From the NCBI RefSeq assembly GCF_900215535.1, contig NZ_OCND01000001.1, positions 310,001-374,000 on the forward strand: a DNA stretch of 64,000 bases. The letters are read 5' to 3'. Position numbers and translations under genes: made by a program. Within the stretch, counting starts at the first letter, position 1. Every line of letters starts with the position of its first letter. Below are positions 19,573 through 28,444 of this stretch, piece by piece. The notes below the pieces were generated by a model. That model made no database searches, was not told the origin of the DNA, and worked only from the letters and a program-made list of their open reading frames with translations. Source of the stretch: Pseudoxanthomonas wuyuanensis (GTDB lineage Bacteria > Pseudomonadota > Gammaproteobacteria > Xanthomonadales > Xanthomonadaceae).

Positions 19573-20193
19573 ATGGAGCAGAACCACACGCAAGGGGAAG
19601 TAGTCGTGGAAATCAGGCAAAAACGCAATTCCAATCGGATCGACTTCAAGTTCGGGGAAGAAGAACTGGAGTACCGGATCGAGGACAGCTCAGGCAGCCG
19701 CAGCTTCTCGGTTCCCTATCTGGGCATCAGTCGCGACCGGCAGACGTTTGAAGAGCGCAATCAGTGGCTAGGCAATGTTGGCTTGCTGTGGATCGCGTTG
19801 GGGGTGGTGCTGACCGCAGCCAGTTATTTCGGCGAAGGGCCGTTTCGCCTGTCATTCTGGGTTTGGGTTGGTATCGGGTGCTACGCGTTCTACCACTTCC
19901 GACGGACCAGGTTCACGATCCTGCCTAGTGAGAAGGGCAATCTCTGCGTGATAGATGATGCCGAAGGTCCGCGCGTGATAGCGGAGATTGAGCGTCGCCG
20001 GGTTGCAGTTCTTCGCGAGAACTATGACTTTGTCGCGGCCGACGAGTCTGCTGAACAAAGGGTCAGACGGTATCGGTTCCTGCATCAGGAAGGGGCGCTG
20101 AGCGATGATGAACTGGCGGAGCGGCTTTCGATGATTGAAGAGCCTTCGTCTGTAGAGCCGGCACCCTCAACGCCAAGGCAGTTGTTGAACTGA
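19573..20193 (+). CDS. Membrane protein of unknown function
   Basis: The 206-residue protein has a soluble N-terminal segment (1-60), two close membrane helices (about residues 70-112, VGLLWIALGVVLTAASYF and FWVWVGIGCYAFYHF) and a C-terminal cytosolic part. The C-terminal part includes a short SHOCT-like tail (FLHQEGALSDDELAERLSMI). ATG 19573 is the best start; GTG 19606 is an alternative. It has lower GC than icmF. No family is recognised. Confidence 0.65.
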   Translation: MEQNHTQGEVVVEIRQKRNSNRIDFKFGEEELEYRIEDSSGSRSFSVPYLGISRDRQTFEERNQWLGNVGLLWIALGVVLTAASYFGEGPFRLSFWVWVGIGCYAFYHFRRTRFTILPSEKGNLCVIDDAEGPRVIAEIERRRVAVLRENYDFVAADESAEQRVRRYRFLHQEGALSDDELAERLSMIEEPSSVEPAPSTPRQLLN

Positions 20194-20289
20194 AGTCAAT
20201 CCTGGCGGTCAAGGCCTGGATTGTCACCCAGCCAACCCGCAAGGCAGGCTTGAGCCGCCTACGGGCTGCCCCGTTCGTGCCATTCACCG

Positions 20290-22563
20290 CTACCGCGGAA
20301 CCGCCAGCCGCAGATCGCTTTCCTGCCCCGCCGGCTCGGAGAAGATGAGCTGGGTTCCGTCCGGCGACAGGTCCAATCCCCAGCCCTCGAAGGACGGCGA
20401 CAGCGCGAGGATATCGGTCGCTGACGAATCCACCGGATCAAACAATGACAGCATAGGCGCGCCTTCGGCCAGCCGGCGCACAAAGTAGATGCCGTCCGGC
20501 GCCGGCGCCCAATTGCCGCCATCCTGCGGTTCGAGTGCGGCGATAAGCAGTTCTTCCGATCCGCCAGCGATGCCTTTGCTCCAATCCTCCCGCGGCCGTT
20601 GCCACAGTCCTGGCTGGCCGGGTTTGCTGTAGAGAAGCCATTGGCCGTCGGCCGATTCGCGGGCGTCGATGCCCGGCCCGGCGGTGACCGCAATCGGCGT
20701 ACCGCCGGTGGCCGGCTGCGCGTAGATTCGCCACTGGCCGCTGCGGTTGGATTCGAAATAGAGCCACGCCCCGTCGCGCGACCAGGCCGGGTTGCGGCTG
20801 TCGCCCGGCCCGTCGGAGATCTTCCGCGGTTTGCCGCCTTCCGGCGATACGGCGAAGATCGCGGTGGTGCCGTCCGGGCTGCCGTCGAATGCGATCAGCG
20901 TGCCATCGGGCGACCACGCAGGATTGTCGATGAAAGCGCCGCCGAAATCGGCAATCTGCACGGCACCGCGTCCGTCGCGCTGGCTGACCCAGATGCTGTG
21001 CGGACCGCCGCGGTTGGAGACGAAGGCGATGCGCTCGCCGTCGGGCGACCACACCGGATTCGAGTTCCACCGGGTCGACTGGAGATATGGGCTGGCATCG
21101 GCCTGGGTGCGCCGGACCAGATCGATCTGCCGCAGTCGCGAGCGGTGCGTCCACTGCTCGAAGGCGATGGCATCCACGCCCGCCGCTGTCGCAGGCTGAT
21201 GCACGTTCTCGTTGCCCAGGAAGACCTGCTGCAGGTCGCCGCCGTCAGGATCCGCCGACCACAAGCCGTACATACCCGAACGGGTCGAGGTGAAAAGCAG
21301 GCGGTCGCCACCCGGCGACCAGGCCAGCCCGTTGATCTTGCGGTTGTCGAAAGTCAGCCGGGTCGACTCGCCGCCGTCCAGGGCGATGCGGTAGACATCC
21401 TTGGTGACCTCATTGACGCCACGGACGAAGGCGATCGACTGGCCATCGCGCGAAAAGCGCGGGTCGATGTCGCCAAGCGAGCCAGGCCCCGGATTCGAAA
21501 CGCTCCGCTTTTCTCCGCTGTCCAGCGCGGCCAGGAAAATCCGGTAGGGCGAGGCGGCACTTTCCCGGCCTGCGTAGGCGATGCGCGCGCCATCCGGCGA
21601 CAGGCTCATGCCGCGGATGTCGGCCGCCGCCGTGTCGCCGAATACGCGGGTCACGCCGCCGCCCAGCGCCGAGACGCGCATGATTGACATCCCGCTGCCA
21701 TCGGTACGCGCGAACAGCAGGCTGCGCCCGTCCGCGGACCAGACCGGAAAGCGCTCATCGGCGGGGCTGTCGGTCAGGTTCAGGACGTCCTCGCTGCCTA
21801 TCGTTTTCACGTAGACGTCGAAGGCGCCGCCACCGCCGTCCCAGATGAAGGCGATGCGGCTTCCGTCCGGCGACAGCGCAGGTTCGAATTCGAGGCCGAC
21901 AAAGCTCGTCAGCGGCAGCACGTCGTAGCGTTCGGCAATGCCGGAAGCGTCTCCCGATAGCCGTGGAGCCAGCAGGAAAACCGCAGCTGTGGCGGCAACG
22001 ACGCAGGCCGCGGCCAATCCGTACAACGCGGGCCGGCTTCGGAAACTGCGCGGCGTTGCGGGCGGGGGCGTTGCCCCGGCCGATGGCGCGCCAGACTGCG
22101 GCGCCATCGCGGCAGGCCCCTCGGATGCGGGCCGTTCGGAAGCCGGCTCGTCGGCGGCAACTTTGGCGACCGCCGCGGCGACCTTGGCCGGCGCAATCGG
22201 CGCGATCAGGCGATAGCCGCCTTTGCGTATGGTTTCGATGTAACGGGGCGCCTGCGGGTCGTCGTCGAAAATCTTCCTGAGCTCGGAAACCGCGCGGTTG
22301 AGCAAGTAGTCGTCGGCGACGGTTCCGGCCCACACGGTGTCGAGAAACGTCTCCCGGGAGATCACGGTGCCCGGCCGCTCCGCCATCAGGATCAGCACCT
22401 GCATGACCTTGGGTTCGACCTGGGTAACGCGCCCATGGACCGAGATGCGGTTGAGCGAAGGCTGGATCAGCGCTTCGCCCGCAGCGAAGTTCGCAGGCCC
22501 GCCGCGGGCCGCCCGATCTCCGGGCGCCTCGTCGATCTTTCCGATTGCCGTCTGTTCGCTCAC
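20290..22563 (-). CDS. Transmembrane winged-helix regulator with TolB-like beta-propeller
   Basis: The 757-residue protein begins with an OmpR/PhoB-type winged-helix domain (about 28-118; LNRAVSELRKIFDDDPQAPR and YIETIRKGGYRLIAP). An Ala/Pro-rich linker, one membrane helix (about 178-198) and a large periplasmic propeller of TolB/WD40-like repeats (LSPDGSRIAF, WSPDGERIAF and similar) follow. This is the CadC plan: a membrane-anchored DNA-binding protein with an external sensor. It is preceded on the minus strand by a conserved promoter-like sequence (22617-22650). The divergent neighbour at 22750 is a possible target. Confidence 0.88.
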   Translation of the reverse strand: MSEQTAIGKIDEAPGDRAARGGPANFAAGEALIQPSLNRISVHGRVTQVEPKVMQVLILMAERPGTVISRETFLDTVWAGTVADDYLLNRAVSELRKIFDDDPQAPRYIETIRKGGYRLIAPIAPAKVAAAVAKVAADEPASERPASEGPAAMAPQSGAPSAGATPPPATPRSFRSRPALYGLAAACVVAATAAVFLLAPRLSGDASGIAERYDVLPLTSFVGLEFEPALSPDGSRIAFIWDGGGGAFDVYVKTIGSEDVLNLTDSPADERFPVWSADGRSLLFARTDGSGMSIMRVSALGGGVTRVFGDTAAADIRGMSLSPDGARIAYAGRESAASPYRIFLAALDSGEKRSVSNPGPGSLGDIDPRFSRDGQSIAFVRGVNEVTKDVYRIALDGGESTRLTFDNRKINGLAWSPGGDRLLFTSTRSGMYGLWSADPDGGDLQQVFLGNENVHQPATAAGVDAIAFEQWTHRSRLRQIDLVRRTQADASPYLQSTRWNSNPVWSPDGERIAFVSNRGGPHSIWVSQRDGRGAVQIADFGGAFIDNPAWSPDGTLIAFDGSPDGTTAIFAVSPEGGKPRKISDGPGDSRNPAWSRDGAWLYFESNRSGQWRIYAQPATGGTPIAVTAGPGIDARESADGQWLLYSKPGQPGLWQRPREDWSKGIAGGSEELLIAALEPQDGGNWAPAPDGIYFVRRLAEGAPMLSLFDPVDSSATDILALSPSFEGWGLDLSPDGTQLIFSEPAGQESDLRLAVPR

Positions 22564-22616
22564 TTGCTCACCGCCCGAACCTGCGCTCGCCCGGCGATGC
22601 CGGCAGCGTCTGCAGA

Positions 22617-22650
22617 CAATCTATAGCAAAACCATAGCTTCCCTCCATTC
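22617..22650 (-). promoter_or_regulatory. Conserved promoter-like sequence, copy A
   Basis: On the minus strand this reads gaatggagggaagctatggt then tttgctatagattg. It has an extended -10 appearance (tgctatagat) and a symmetric ctat(n)ctatag core. It lies about 54 bases before the winged-helix regulator gene. Nearly the same sequence occurs at 48361-48394 on the plus strand. Confidence 0.5.
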
Positions 22651-22749
22651 AGGCAGCGGGCGATTCGTTTTCTGCTTGCGGCGTTGCGGTCCGACTGGCC
22701 GCTTCCGAACGCTCGCATCCAGAGCGCACGCCACCAGGAGGAATGGCCC

Positions 22750-24249
22750 ATGTCCGGTTTCCGTACTCGAACGATCGCCCTCGCGGCGGCGGCCGCGCTG
22801 GCCCTGGCGGTCGCCGCCGCCGCAGCGCCGGCAGCCGCCCAGACCGCGGCATCGGCGCTTTACCAGAGGAATTGCGCCTCCTGCCATGGCGCCGAACGGC
22901 AGGGCACGGGGCTGGGCCCGCCGCTTTCCACCCGGACCTACCGCTACGGCGGCGGCCGCGAGGACCTGGCCCGCATCATCGGCAACGGCATCGCGTCGCA
23001 GGGCATGCCGGCCTTCGGCGAAACGCTCTCGGCGGAGGAAATCCAGGCGCTCGCCGAGTTCCTGCCCGCCCGCCAGGGCGAGCCGCAGCCCGACCCGGAA
23101 CAGGTGCAGGCCGAAGCGGACGCCAAGCCGCGCCAGTTCGACGCGGTTCCCGGCGTGGTCGATACGCTGGACTACGCGGTGCGCGCGGAACTGTTCGCCG
23201 ATGGGTTGGAAACCGTATGGGCCATCGCCTTCATGGATGCGAACACGGCGCTGGTCAGCGAACGCCCCGGCCGGCTCAGAATCGTCCGCAACGGCGTGCT
23301 GCAGCCGCAACCGGTAACCGGTACGCCGCAAGTCCATGTCAGCACCCACATCTGGAACCAGGGTGGCCTGCTGGATATCGCGCTGGACCCGGACTACGGC
23401 AACAACGGCTGGATCTATCTGTCCTACAGCCACCTCCTGGAGCGGACCGGACCGGAAGGCAAACCGCTGGCCATGACCCGCGTCGTGCGCGGCCGTATCC
23501 GCGGCAACGCCTGGGTCGACCAGCAGGTACTGTTCGAAGCCGATCCCTCGGCCTATGGCGAACCGTTCTGGCATTACGGCGGCCGGATGGTGTTCGACCG
23601 CGAAGGACGGCTGTACTTTTCCATCGGCGACCGCGGCGTGCAGGAACTGGCGCGCGAGCCGGGGCGGCCTACCGGCAAGGTGCATCGCATCATGGCCGAC
23701 GGGTCGGTCCCCGCGGACAACCCGTTCCGCGGCCGCGACGACGCGCTGGCGTCGGTCTACAGCCTGGGCCACCGCAATCCGCAGGGCATGGCGGTCGAAC
23801 CGTCCAGCGGGCGCATCTGGGCCACCGAGCACGGCCCGCGCGGCGGCGACGAGCTGAACATCATCGAGCGCGGCGCCGACTACGGCTGGCCGGTGGTCTC
23901 CCACGGTATCAACTACGATGGCACGGTGCTGACACCGGACACGCACGCAGAGGGAATCAAGCAGCCCGTCCACTACTGGCGCCCCTCCATCGGCGTTTCG
24001 GGGCTCACCTTCTATCGCGGCAACGAATTCCCGCTGTGGCAAGGCAAGTTGCTGGTCACCGGCCTGGCGCCGCGCGATCTGCGCCTGCTCACCCTGGACG
24101 GCGACCGCGTCCAGCACGAGGAGATCGTCTTCAGGGCCGAAGGCCGCCCCTACGAGCCGGTGGTGGGGCCCGACGGCGCCATTTACCTGGTCACCGACAA
24201 CCCCGGCCAGATCCTGCGGTTGACGGCGCAACAGGAACGCCGGCAATAG
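22750..24249 (+). CDS. Cytochrome c-PQQ-dependent sugar dehydrogenase fusion
   Basis: The 499-residue secreted protein has a signal peptide (1-30) and a cytochrome c domain with NCASCH (Cys42, Cys45, His46) and a later Met ligand in SQGMPAFG. A glucose/sorbosone dehydrogenase six-bladed propeller follows, with signatures HRNPQGMAVEPSSGRIWATEH and GPRGGDELNIIERGADYGWP. It would oxidise a sugar or polyol in the periplasm and pass electrons through its own haem to the respiratory chain. ATG 22750 follows a ggaggaat RBS. The Haem-first fusion is less common than the stand-alone dehydrogenase. Confidence 0.9.
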   Translation: MSGFRTRTIALAAAAALALAVAAAAAPAAAQTAASALYQRNCASCHGAERQGTGLGPPLSTRTYRYGGGREDLARIIGNGIASQGMPAFGETLSAEEIQALAEFLPARQGEPQPDPEQVQAEADAKPRQFDAVPGVVDTLDYAVRAELFADGLETVWAIAFMDANTALVSERPGRLRIVRNGVLQPQPVTGTPQVHVSTHIWNQGGLLDIALDPDYGNNGWIYLSYSHLLERTGPEGKPLAMTRVVRGRIRGNAWVDQQVLFEADPSAYGEPFWHYGGRMVFDREGRLYFSIGDRGVQELAREPGRPTGKVHRIMADGSVPADNPFRGRDDALASVYSLGHRNPQGMAVEPSSGRIWATEHGPRGGDELNIIERGADYGWPVVSHGINYDGTVLTPDTHAEGIKQPVHYWRPSIGVSGLTFYRGNEFPLWQGKLLVTGLAPRDLRLLTLDGDRVQHEEIVFRAEGRPYEPVVGPDGAIYLVTDNPGQILRLTAQQERRQ

Positions 24250-24301
24250 TAGGCCCGCCGGGACCGCCCCGGAATGAATTCATCCCACCCAGGAGCACAC
24301 G

Positions 24302-24784
24302 ATGAAACCGATACTCGCCAGTCTTGCCGCCACGGCAGCCTTGTTCGCAAGCAGTGGACCGCAGGCGCAAACGATGCGGCCGTTCCTCGACTTCAAGACC
24401 GCCGACGCCATCCGCGACCATTGCCTGGCCAATGCAGGAAAGGCCGGCCATTCCGTCGCCGTTGCGGTGTTCGACGACGGGGGCGACCTGGCCAGCTACT
24501 CCAACCACGGGGCCTCGCCGGCCGCCGCCGCCGTGGCGCAATGGAAAGGACGCTCGGCAGCGGTGTATCGCAGATCGACGCGCGAGACCGCCGCATGGAA
24601 CGCCCCGACCGCGCCGATGATGGCCACCATGGAAGGCGGCGTGCCGCTGTTCGCCCGCGACGGCACGCCAATCGGCGGCGTCGGCGTCTCCGGCGCATCG
24701 TCGGAATTCGATGCCGAGTGCGGAACCCGTGCGGCGGAGGCGGCGGGTTTGCGCGTTTCGCGGCCAGAGCCGGGGTCGGAGTAG
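24302..24784 (+). CDS. Secreted HbpS/GlcG-like heme-binding protein
   Basis: The 160-residue product has a signal peptide ending near GPQAQ and a GlcG/HbpS (DUF336) domain (MEGGVPLFARDGTPIGGVGVSGASSEFDAECG at its C-terminal half). These proteins form octamers and some bind haem or corrinoids. It lies 52 bases after the cytochrome-dehydrogenase gene with an aggagcac RBS, so it is probably co-transcribed and may help the dehydrogenase with redox cofactor handling. That link is inferred. Confidence 0.85.
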   Translation: MKPILASLAATAALFASSGPQAQTMRPFLDFKTADAIRDHCLANAGKAGHSVAVAVFDDGGDLASYSNHGASPAAAAVAQWKGRSAAVYRRSTRETAAWNAPTAPMMATMEGGVPLFARDGTPIGGVGVSGASSEFDAECGTRAAEAAGLRVSRPEPGSE

Positions 24785-24856
24785 GCGTTCATTTCAACGC
24801 CGACATCGCAAGCGGTGCGGCCCAGTCCGGACACCAAGACCCAAAGGAACACGCAA

Positions 24857-25324
24857 GTGCGCGCCAACATCTCTTCAGGATCTTCGTTTGAGTCCACGGC
24901 CGGCTTTTCCCGTGCGGTGCGGATAGGCGATTTGCTGGCCGTTGCCGGAACGGCTCCTGTCGCTGCGGATGGCACGGTGGCCGCGCCGGGCGATGTGTAC
25001 GGGCAGACCAAGCGATGCCTGCAGATCATCGCCACCGCCCTGAGCGCCGCAGGCCTGGGCATGAGCGATGTCATCCGGACCCGCATCCTGCTTACCGACA
25101 TCCAGACCTGGCGCGATGCGGCAAAAGCGCACCGGGAGCTGTTTGCCAGGTTCAAGCCGGCCTGCACCTTTGTCGAAGTCTCCCGCTTCATCGAGCCCGG
25201 CTGGCTGGTCGAAGTCGAGGCCGATTGCGTGGTTCTTCGGAATGCCCCGGCGCTTGAACCAATGCCCCTGGAGCGACACTCCTTCCATGGCGCGAATGGC
25301 GCCAGCCCCGATAGGATGCGGTAA
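24857..25324 (+). CDS. Rid family (RidA-like) protein
   Basis: The 155-residue product has the Rid core AGTAPVAADGTVAAPGDVYGQ, VIRTRILLTDI and LVEVEADCVV, with the conserved Arg and Glu of the active-site cleft. Rid proteins hydrolyse reactive enamines/imines or act on related small molecules. A GTG start at 24857, preceded by aaggaac, gives the family length; the in-frame ATG at 24815 lacks an RBS. It follows the HbpS-like gene by 72 bases. Confidence 0.85.
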   Translation: MRANISSGSSFESTAGFSRAVRIGDLLAVAGTAPVAADGTVAAPGDVYGQTKRCLQIIATALSAAGLGMSDVIRTRILLTDIQTWRDAAKAHRELFARFKPACTFVEVSRFIEPGWLVEVEADCVVLRNAPALEPMPLERHSFHGANGASPDRMR

Positions 25325-25364
25325 GCCGCTGGCGTACCGCATCGTTCGTGACCGGGTTAGGACC

Positions 25365-25410
25365 GTAGGCTGGGTTGGCTCCACCACCCAGCGCTTCTGG
25401 CCGGAGACCG
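25365..25410. repeat. Scattered Lysobacteraceae-type repeat (GTAGGCTGGGTTGG type)
   Basis: The string gtaggctgggttggctccac, followed by cacccagcgcttctggccggagacc, recurs in diverged form at 50214-50300, where it forms an inverted pair. It lies between convergent genes and is a repetitive intergenic sequence, not coding. Confidence 0.55.
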
Positions 25411-25436
25411 CACACTCCGTGCCCACGCTTTCCCGC

Positions 25437-26210
25437 TCAAGGCACCACGAAAATCGCCGTACTGGGCCGCTGCATGCCGTCGCGCAGCCAGGCCGTGAAG
25501 AAGCGCTGCAGTTCGGCCGTGCCACTCGCCGTGCCGGCGGGAATGCGGTTGACCGACAGACTGACCCAGGGCGCGTTGGATGGGTCGGTGGCGCGGTGCA
25601 GACTGATGAAGGCGGTATTGCTGCCGGCGCTTCCGCAGCGCCGGTCGCCACCTGCCGCCGCACCGGCCGCGAGCGCCCGCATCAGGGCATGTGCCATGGA
25701 CAGATCATCGGGCCAGTCGGCCTGACCAAGCGCCGCCACCGTGTCGGGAATCACCTTGTCGGAGGCCAGCGTGTTGCCTTGCACGCTGACATACCGGCTG
25801 CTGGTACTGCCCTTGATGCCCGGTACGTCCTTCCCGGTGAAGGCCCGCGGCCCGTCGCCTGTCCCGCCGGCGAGCACCGCGTATTGCTGTCGCTCGGGTG
25901 CGTACCCCGACGACGGGTCGGTGATCTTCGCGAGGATCGCATCCAGCGGCGCGCCCTCGCGCAGCATCTTCATCGCGTCACTGCGCGCCTCGTTGCTGCT
26001 CTCCGCCTGCACGATCACCGCGCCCGTACCCGGCGCGACCGACTGGATGCCGAACACCCCACCCGAGCACGACGCCGCCGCCACGCCAATGGTGCCGGTG
26101 CGCGGATGGATCGCAAGGATCGACCACGTGGCGGAGGCAGGGAACACCACGCCGCAGGACAGCAGGACGGCGAGCAGGGACAGCGCAGCAGGGGAACGCA
26201 GGAAGGGCAT
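25437..26210 (-). CDS. Secreted DUF1028 protein (Ntn-hydrolase-like)
   Basis: The 257-residue product starts MPFLRSPAALSLLAVLL with a signal peptide cut near ASA. The mature protein starts TWSILAIHPRTGTIGVAAASC, the characteristic DUF1028 N-terminus. DUF1028 proteins are predicted Ntn-hydrolases of unknown substrate. The gene lies directly downstream of a duplicated VOC-gene fragment, so its present promoter may derive from a rearrangement. Confidence 0.88.
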   Translation of the reverse strand: MPFLRSPAALSLLAVLLSCGVVFPASATWSILAIHPRTGTIGVAAASCSGGVFGIQSVAPGTGAVIVQAESSNEARSDAMKMLREGAPLDAILAKITDPSSGYAPERQQYAVLAGGTGDGPRAFTGKDVPGIKGSTSSRYVSVQGNTLASDKVIPDTVAALGQADWPDDLSMAHALMRALAAGAAAGGDRRCGSAGSNTAFISLHRATDPSNAPWVSLSVNRIPAGTASGTAELQRFFTAWLRDGMQRPSTAIFVVP

Positions 26211-26310
26211 GGGAAGATCCGGTCGTCGGCAGGGAGGAAGTTCGGCCCGCAAAGAGTCGGCGCGCCTTCCTCTTGTCGATGCGCGGGGCGGGCAGTGGGT
26301 TTAAGGCAAC

Positions 26311-26435
26311 CCAGTAGCGGTCGGTTTCCGCCTGGTCGCCGGTGGCCACCTGGAACCAGAACGACTCGCTGTGCTTGAACGCCGGGCCGCCGTTCAAGCC
26401 AAGGCAGGGAACGCCCAGTACGGTGAACTCGACAC
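26311..26435 (-). pseudogene. Duplicated internal fragment of the VOC gene at 27414-27893
   Basis: About 125 bases match positions 27618-27742 almost base for base (for example cagtagcggtcggtttccgc and ctgtgcttgaacgccgggcc). On the minus strand they encode LNGGPAFKHSESFWFQVATG. Neither the start nor the end of the gene is present, so it is a partial duplicate left beside the CPBP gene. Confidence 0.85.
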
Positions 26436-26457
26436 TCGGCAGCCGCGGCCCATGTGC

Positions 26458-27255
26458 CTACCCGAAGCGCGATGAGATGAGTTGCGAGGCCGGGATAAGG
26501 TTGAACAGGACATGCGCAGCCAAGGGTGGCCAGATGGATCGTTTCCATTCGTAGAGCACGGCGAACATGAGCCCCAGCATGAAGCAGAGCCCAACCCAGA
26601 CCAGCGCCGCCCGCCAGGGATAGTCCGGTCCCTGCAACTGGACGGCATGCCGGATCGCGAACACGAACGCACTGAGCAACACGGCGGTCATGGTCCCCCA
26701 GGGACGCAGCCGCTCCTGGACATAGCCCCGGTAGAACAACTCTTCGCCAACGCCCGCCCACACGGTGATGAACATCAGGTACGCGAGGAGCATCTGCGGC
26801 GGTTCCAGCCCCCAGTGCGGCGCGTAACGCGCGATCGCCGCCGCCAGCGCGCGCGAAGGATTCCAGTCCGGCACCGCGTCGGCGCCGACACCGAGCGTAG
26901 AGAGCAGACCGGGCAATCCGGAACCTGCGAACCAACCAAGACCGGCCTGAACCGCGAAGACCAATGCGATCAGCAGCAGCCAGCGGAATACGCCCAGCCG
27001 GATCCAGGTGAACCGGCCGCCCACGAACAGCGGTATGGCGATACAGAGCAATGCATATGACAGATAGAACGGCCGCCAGGGCGCATAGCCATGCTCAATC
27101 CCGGCGAGCAGCATCGCCGCGCAGGCGACGGCGAGGCACGCAGCGGGCCTGGACAGACCGGTACGGAACGCATCGAGCAGATCGGAGGCTTGTTTCCGCA
27201 ACCCTGTGACTCCGTCAGAGAGACTGCGCCCATGCGATTGCGGCGATCGCCGCAA
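26458..27255 (-). CDS. CPBP family intramembrane glutamic endopeptidase
   Basis: The 265-residue membrane protein has 7-8 hydrophobic segments and the CPBP/Abi motifs GEELFYRGYVQERL (Glu171, Glu172, Arg176), FAIRHAVQL (His203) and AHVLFNLI (His248, Asn252). CPBP proteases cut membrane-anchored substrates or protect against bacteriocins. It lies between the intact VOC gene and a duplicate fragment of that gene. This suggests it arrived by insertion or arose in a duplication with gene conversion. Confidence 0.9.
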   Translation of the reverse strand: MRRSPQSHGRSLSDGVTGLRKQASDLLDAFRTGLSRPAACLAVACAAMLLAGIEHGYAPWRPFYLSYALLCIAIPLFVGGRFTWIRLGVFRWLLLIALVFAVQAGLGWFAGSGLPGLLSTLGVGADAVPDWNPSRALAAAIARYAPHWGLEPPQMLLAYLMFITVWAGVGEELFYRGYVQERLRPWGTMTAVLLSAFVFAIRHAVQLQGPDYPWRAALVWVGLCFMLGLMFAVLYEWKRSIWPPLAAHVLFNLIPASQLISSRFG

Positions 27256-27413
27256 CCCCGTCCCGAGTCGACGGCCAGCCTGTGTCTATGGGCCCAGCGA
27301 GTCTGGCAGCGGTCAGGATCCTTGTTCATCGCCCAGAAGTCATGACGGACTGACGGAGATCGGCCAAAGGGAACAACCAAGGGACGGTTGCAGCGGACTG
27401 CCGCCAGTAGTGC

Positions 27414-27893
27414 TCACCCCCGCCGCGCGGCCTCAATCTTCGCGACATCAATCTTCCGCATCGTCATCATCGCATCGAAGGCGCGCTTGGCGGCTGCCCG
27501 GTCCGGGCTGGTGTAGGCCTCGGTCAGCACGCGGGGCGTGATCTGCCATGACAGGCCCCATTTGTCCTTGCACCAGCCGCATTCGCTTTCCTGACCGCCG
27601 TTGTCGACGATGGCGTTCCAGTAGCGGTCGGTTTCCGCCTGGTCATCGGTGGCCACCTGGAACGAGAACGCCTCGCTGTGCTTGAACGCCGGGCCGCCGT
27701 TCAAACCCAGGCAGGGAATGCCCAGCACGGTGAACTCGACCGTCAGCACGTCGCCCTGCTTGCCGTCGGGGTAGTCGCCCGGCGCGTGGTGCACGGCTTT
27801 GACTTCGCTGTCGGGAAAGGTCTTGGCATAGAACGTCGCCGCTTCCAGCGCGGTGCCGTCGAACCAGAGGCAAATCGTGTTCTTGGGGATCAT
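27414..27893 (-). CDS. VOC family (PhnB/3-demethylubiquinone methyltransferase-like) protein
   Basis: The 159-residue protein begins IPKNTICLWFDGTALEAATFYAKTFPDSEV and contains FTVLGIPCLGLNGGPAFKHSEAFSFQV. It ends with a helical MRKIDVAKIEAARRG, the normal layout of the PhnB-like VOC family. These are vicinal-oxygen-chelate folds of unknown activity, sometimes annotated as 3-demethylubiquinone-9 methyltransferase. Part of the gene is duplicated at 26311-26435. Confidence 0.88.
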   Translation of the reverse strand: MIPKNTICLWFDGTALEAATFYAKTFPDSEVKAVHHAPGDYPDGKQGDVLTVEFTVLGIPCLGLNGGPAFKHSEAFSFQVATDDQAETDRYWNAIVDNGGQESECGWCKDKWGLSWQITPRVLTEAYTSPDRAAAKRAFDAMMTMRKIDVAKIEAARRG

Positions 27894-27992
27894 CTTCGTT
27901 CTCCTGTTGGTGTGCGGGTCAGGGCAGGGCGGGGGCCGATCATCGCCAGCCTGTTCGAAAAGCAGGGTGAAGCCCTTGGCGAGGGCGGGCGG

Positions 27993-28134
27993 TCAATCGT
28001 TCGCGAACGAACCGGTGCGCACGTCGCCATCGCGCAGGTAACGCATGCCCAGCACGCCGTGGGATGAGGGAGCCGCCGGGCGCCTGCATCACGCCGTCCA
28101 GACGGACCATGGCGGCCGCAATGAGCTTGCTCAT
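27993..28134 (-). pseudogene. Internally deleted RibD/dihydrofolate-reductase-like gene
   Basis: From ATG 28134 the frame reads MSKLIAAAMVRLDGVMQAPG, the typical start of the RibD C-terminal/DHFR-like family. The frame is then broken, and a second frame gives GVLGMRYLRDGDVRTGSFAND and a stop at 27993, which resembles the C-terminus of the same family. The central part (normally about 130 codons) is missing. The remnant is non-functional. Confidence 0.6.
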
Positions 28135-28444
28135 GTCGGGTTTCCTGGCGGATCACCATGTCCGCCTCTCTTCCACGACGGACGGGAAGCGGGGAAATCG
28201 ACATGCCGGCGAACAAAACGGCGATGGAGGCAACCAGGTCATCCAAACCGGGCTGGGAAGCGGCTTTCAGAACGGGGTCAGGTGCTGAGGCGTCCCTGCA
28301 ATTTCTGTTGCAGGATCAGCCGCTTGCCGATGATTTTTCTGGAAGCAAGTGCGCCAAGGGCGCACTCTTCGAATGGCTTCCGGACATCCGCGCAACGACT
28401 TCAAAACTCCCAAGGGTGTTGCACTTGGAGGGTTGATTCACCCC
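28135..28444. other. Decayed intergenic stretch left of the cassette array
   Basis: These 310 bases hold no intact gene. On the minus strand around 28278-28390 a short frame, FEECALGALASRKIIGKRLI, looks like the C-terminus of a zinc-type quinone oxidoreductase, but the support is thin. At 28417-28436 the string gttgcacttggagggttgat resembles an insertion-sequence terminus. No attC site is visible, so the array ends abruptly here. Confidence 0.3.
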
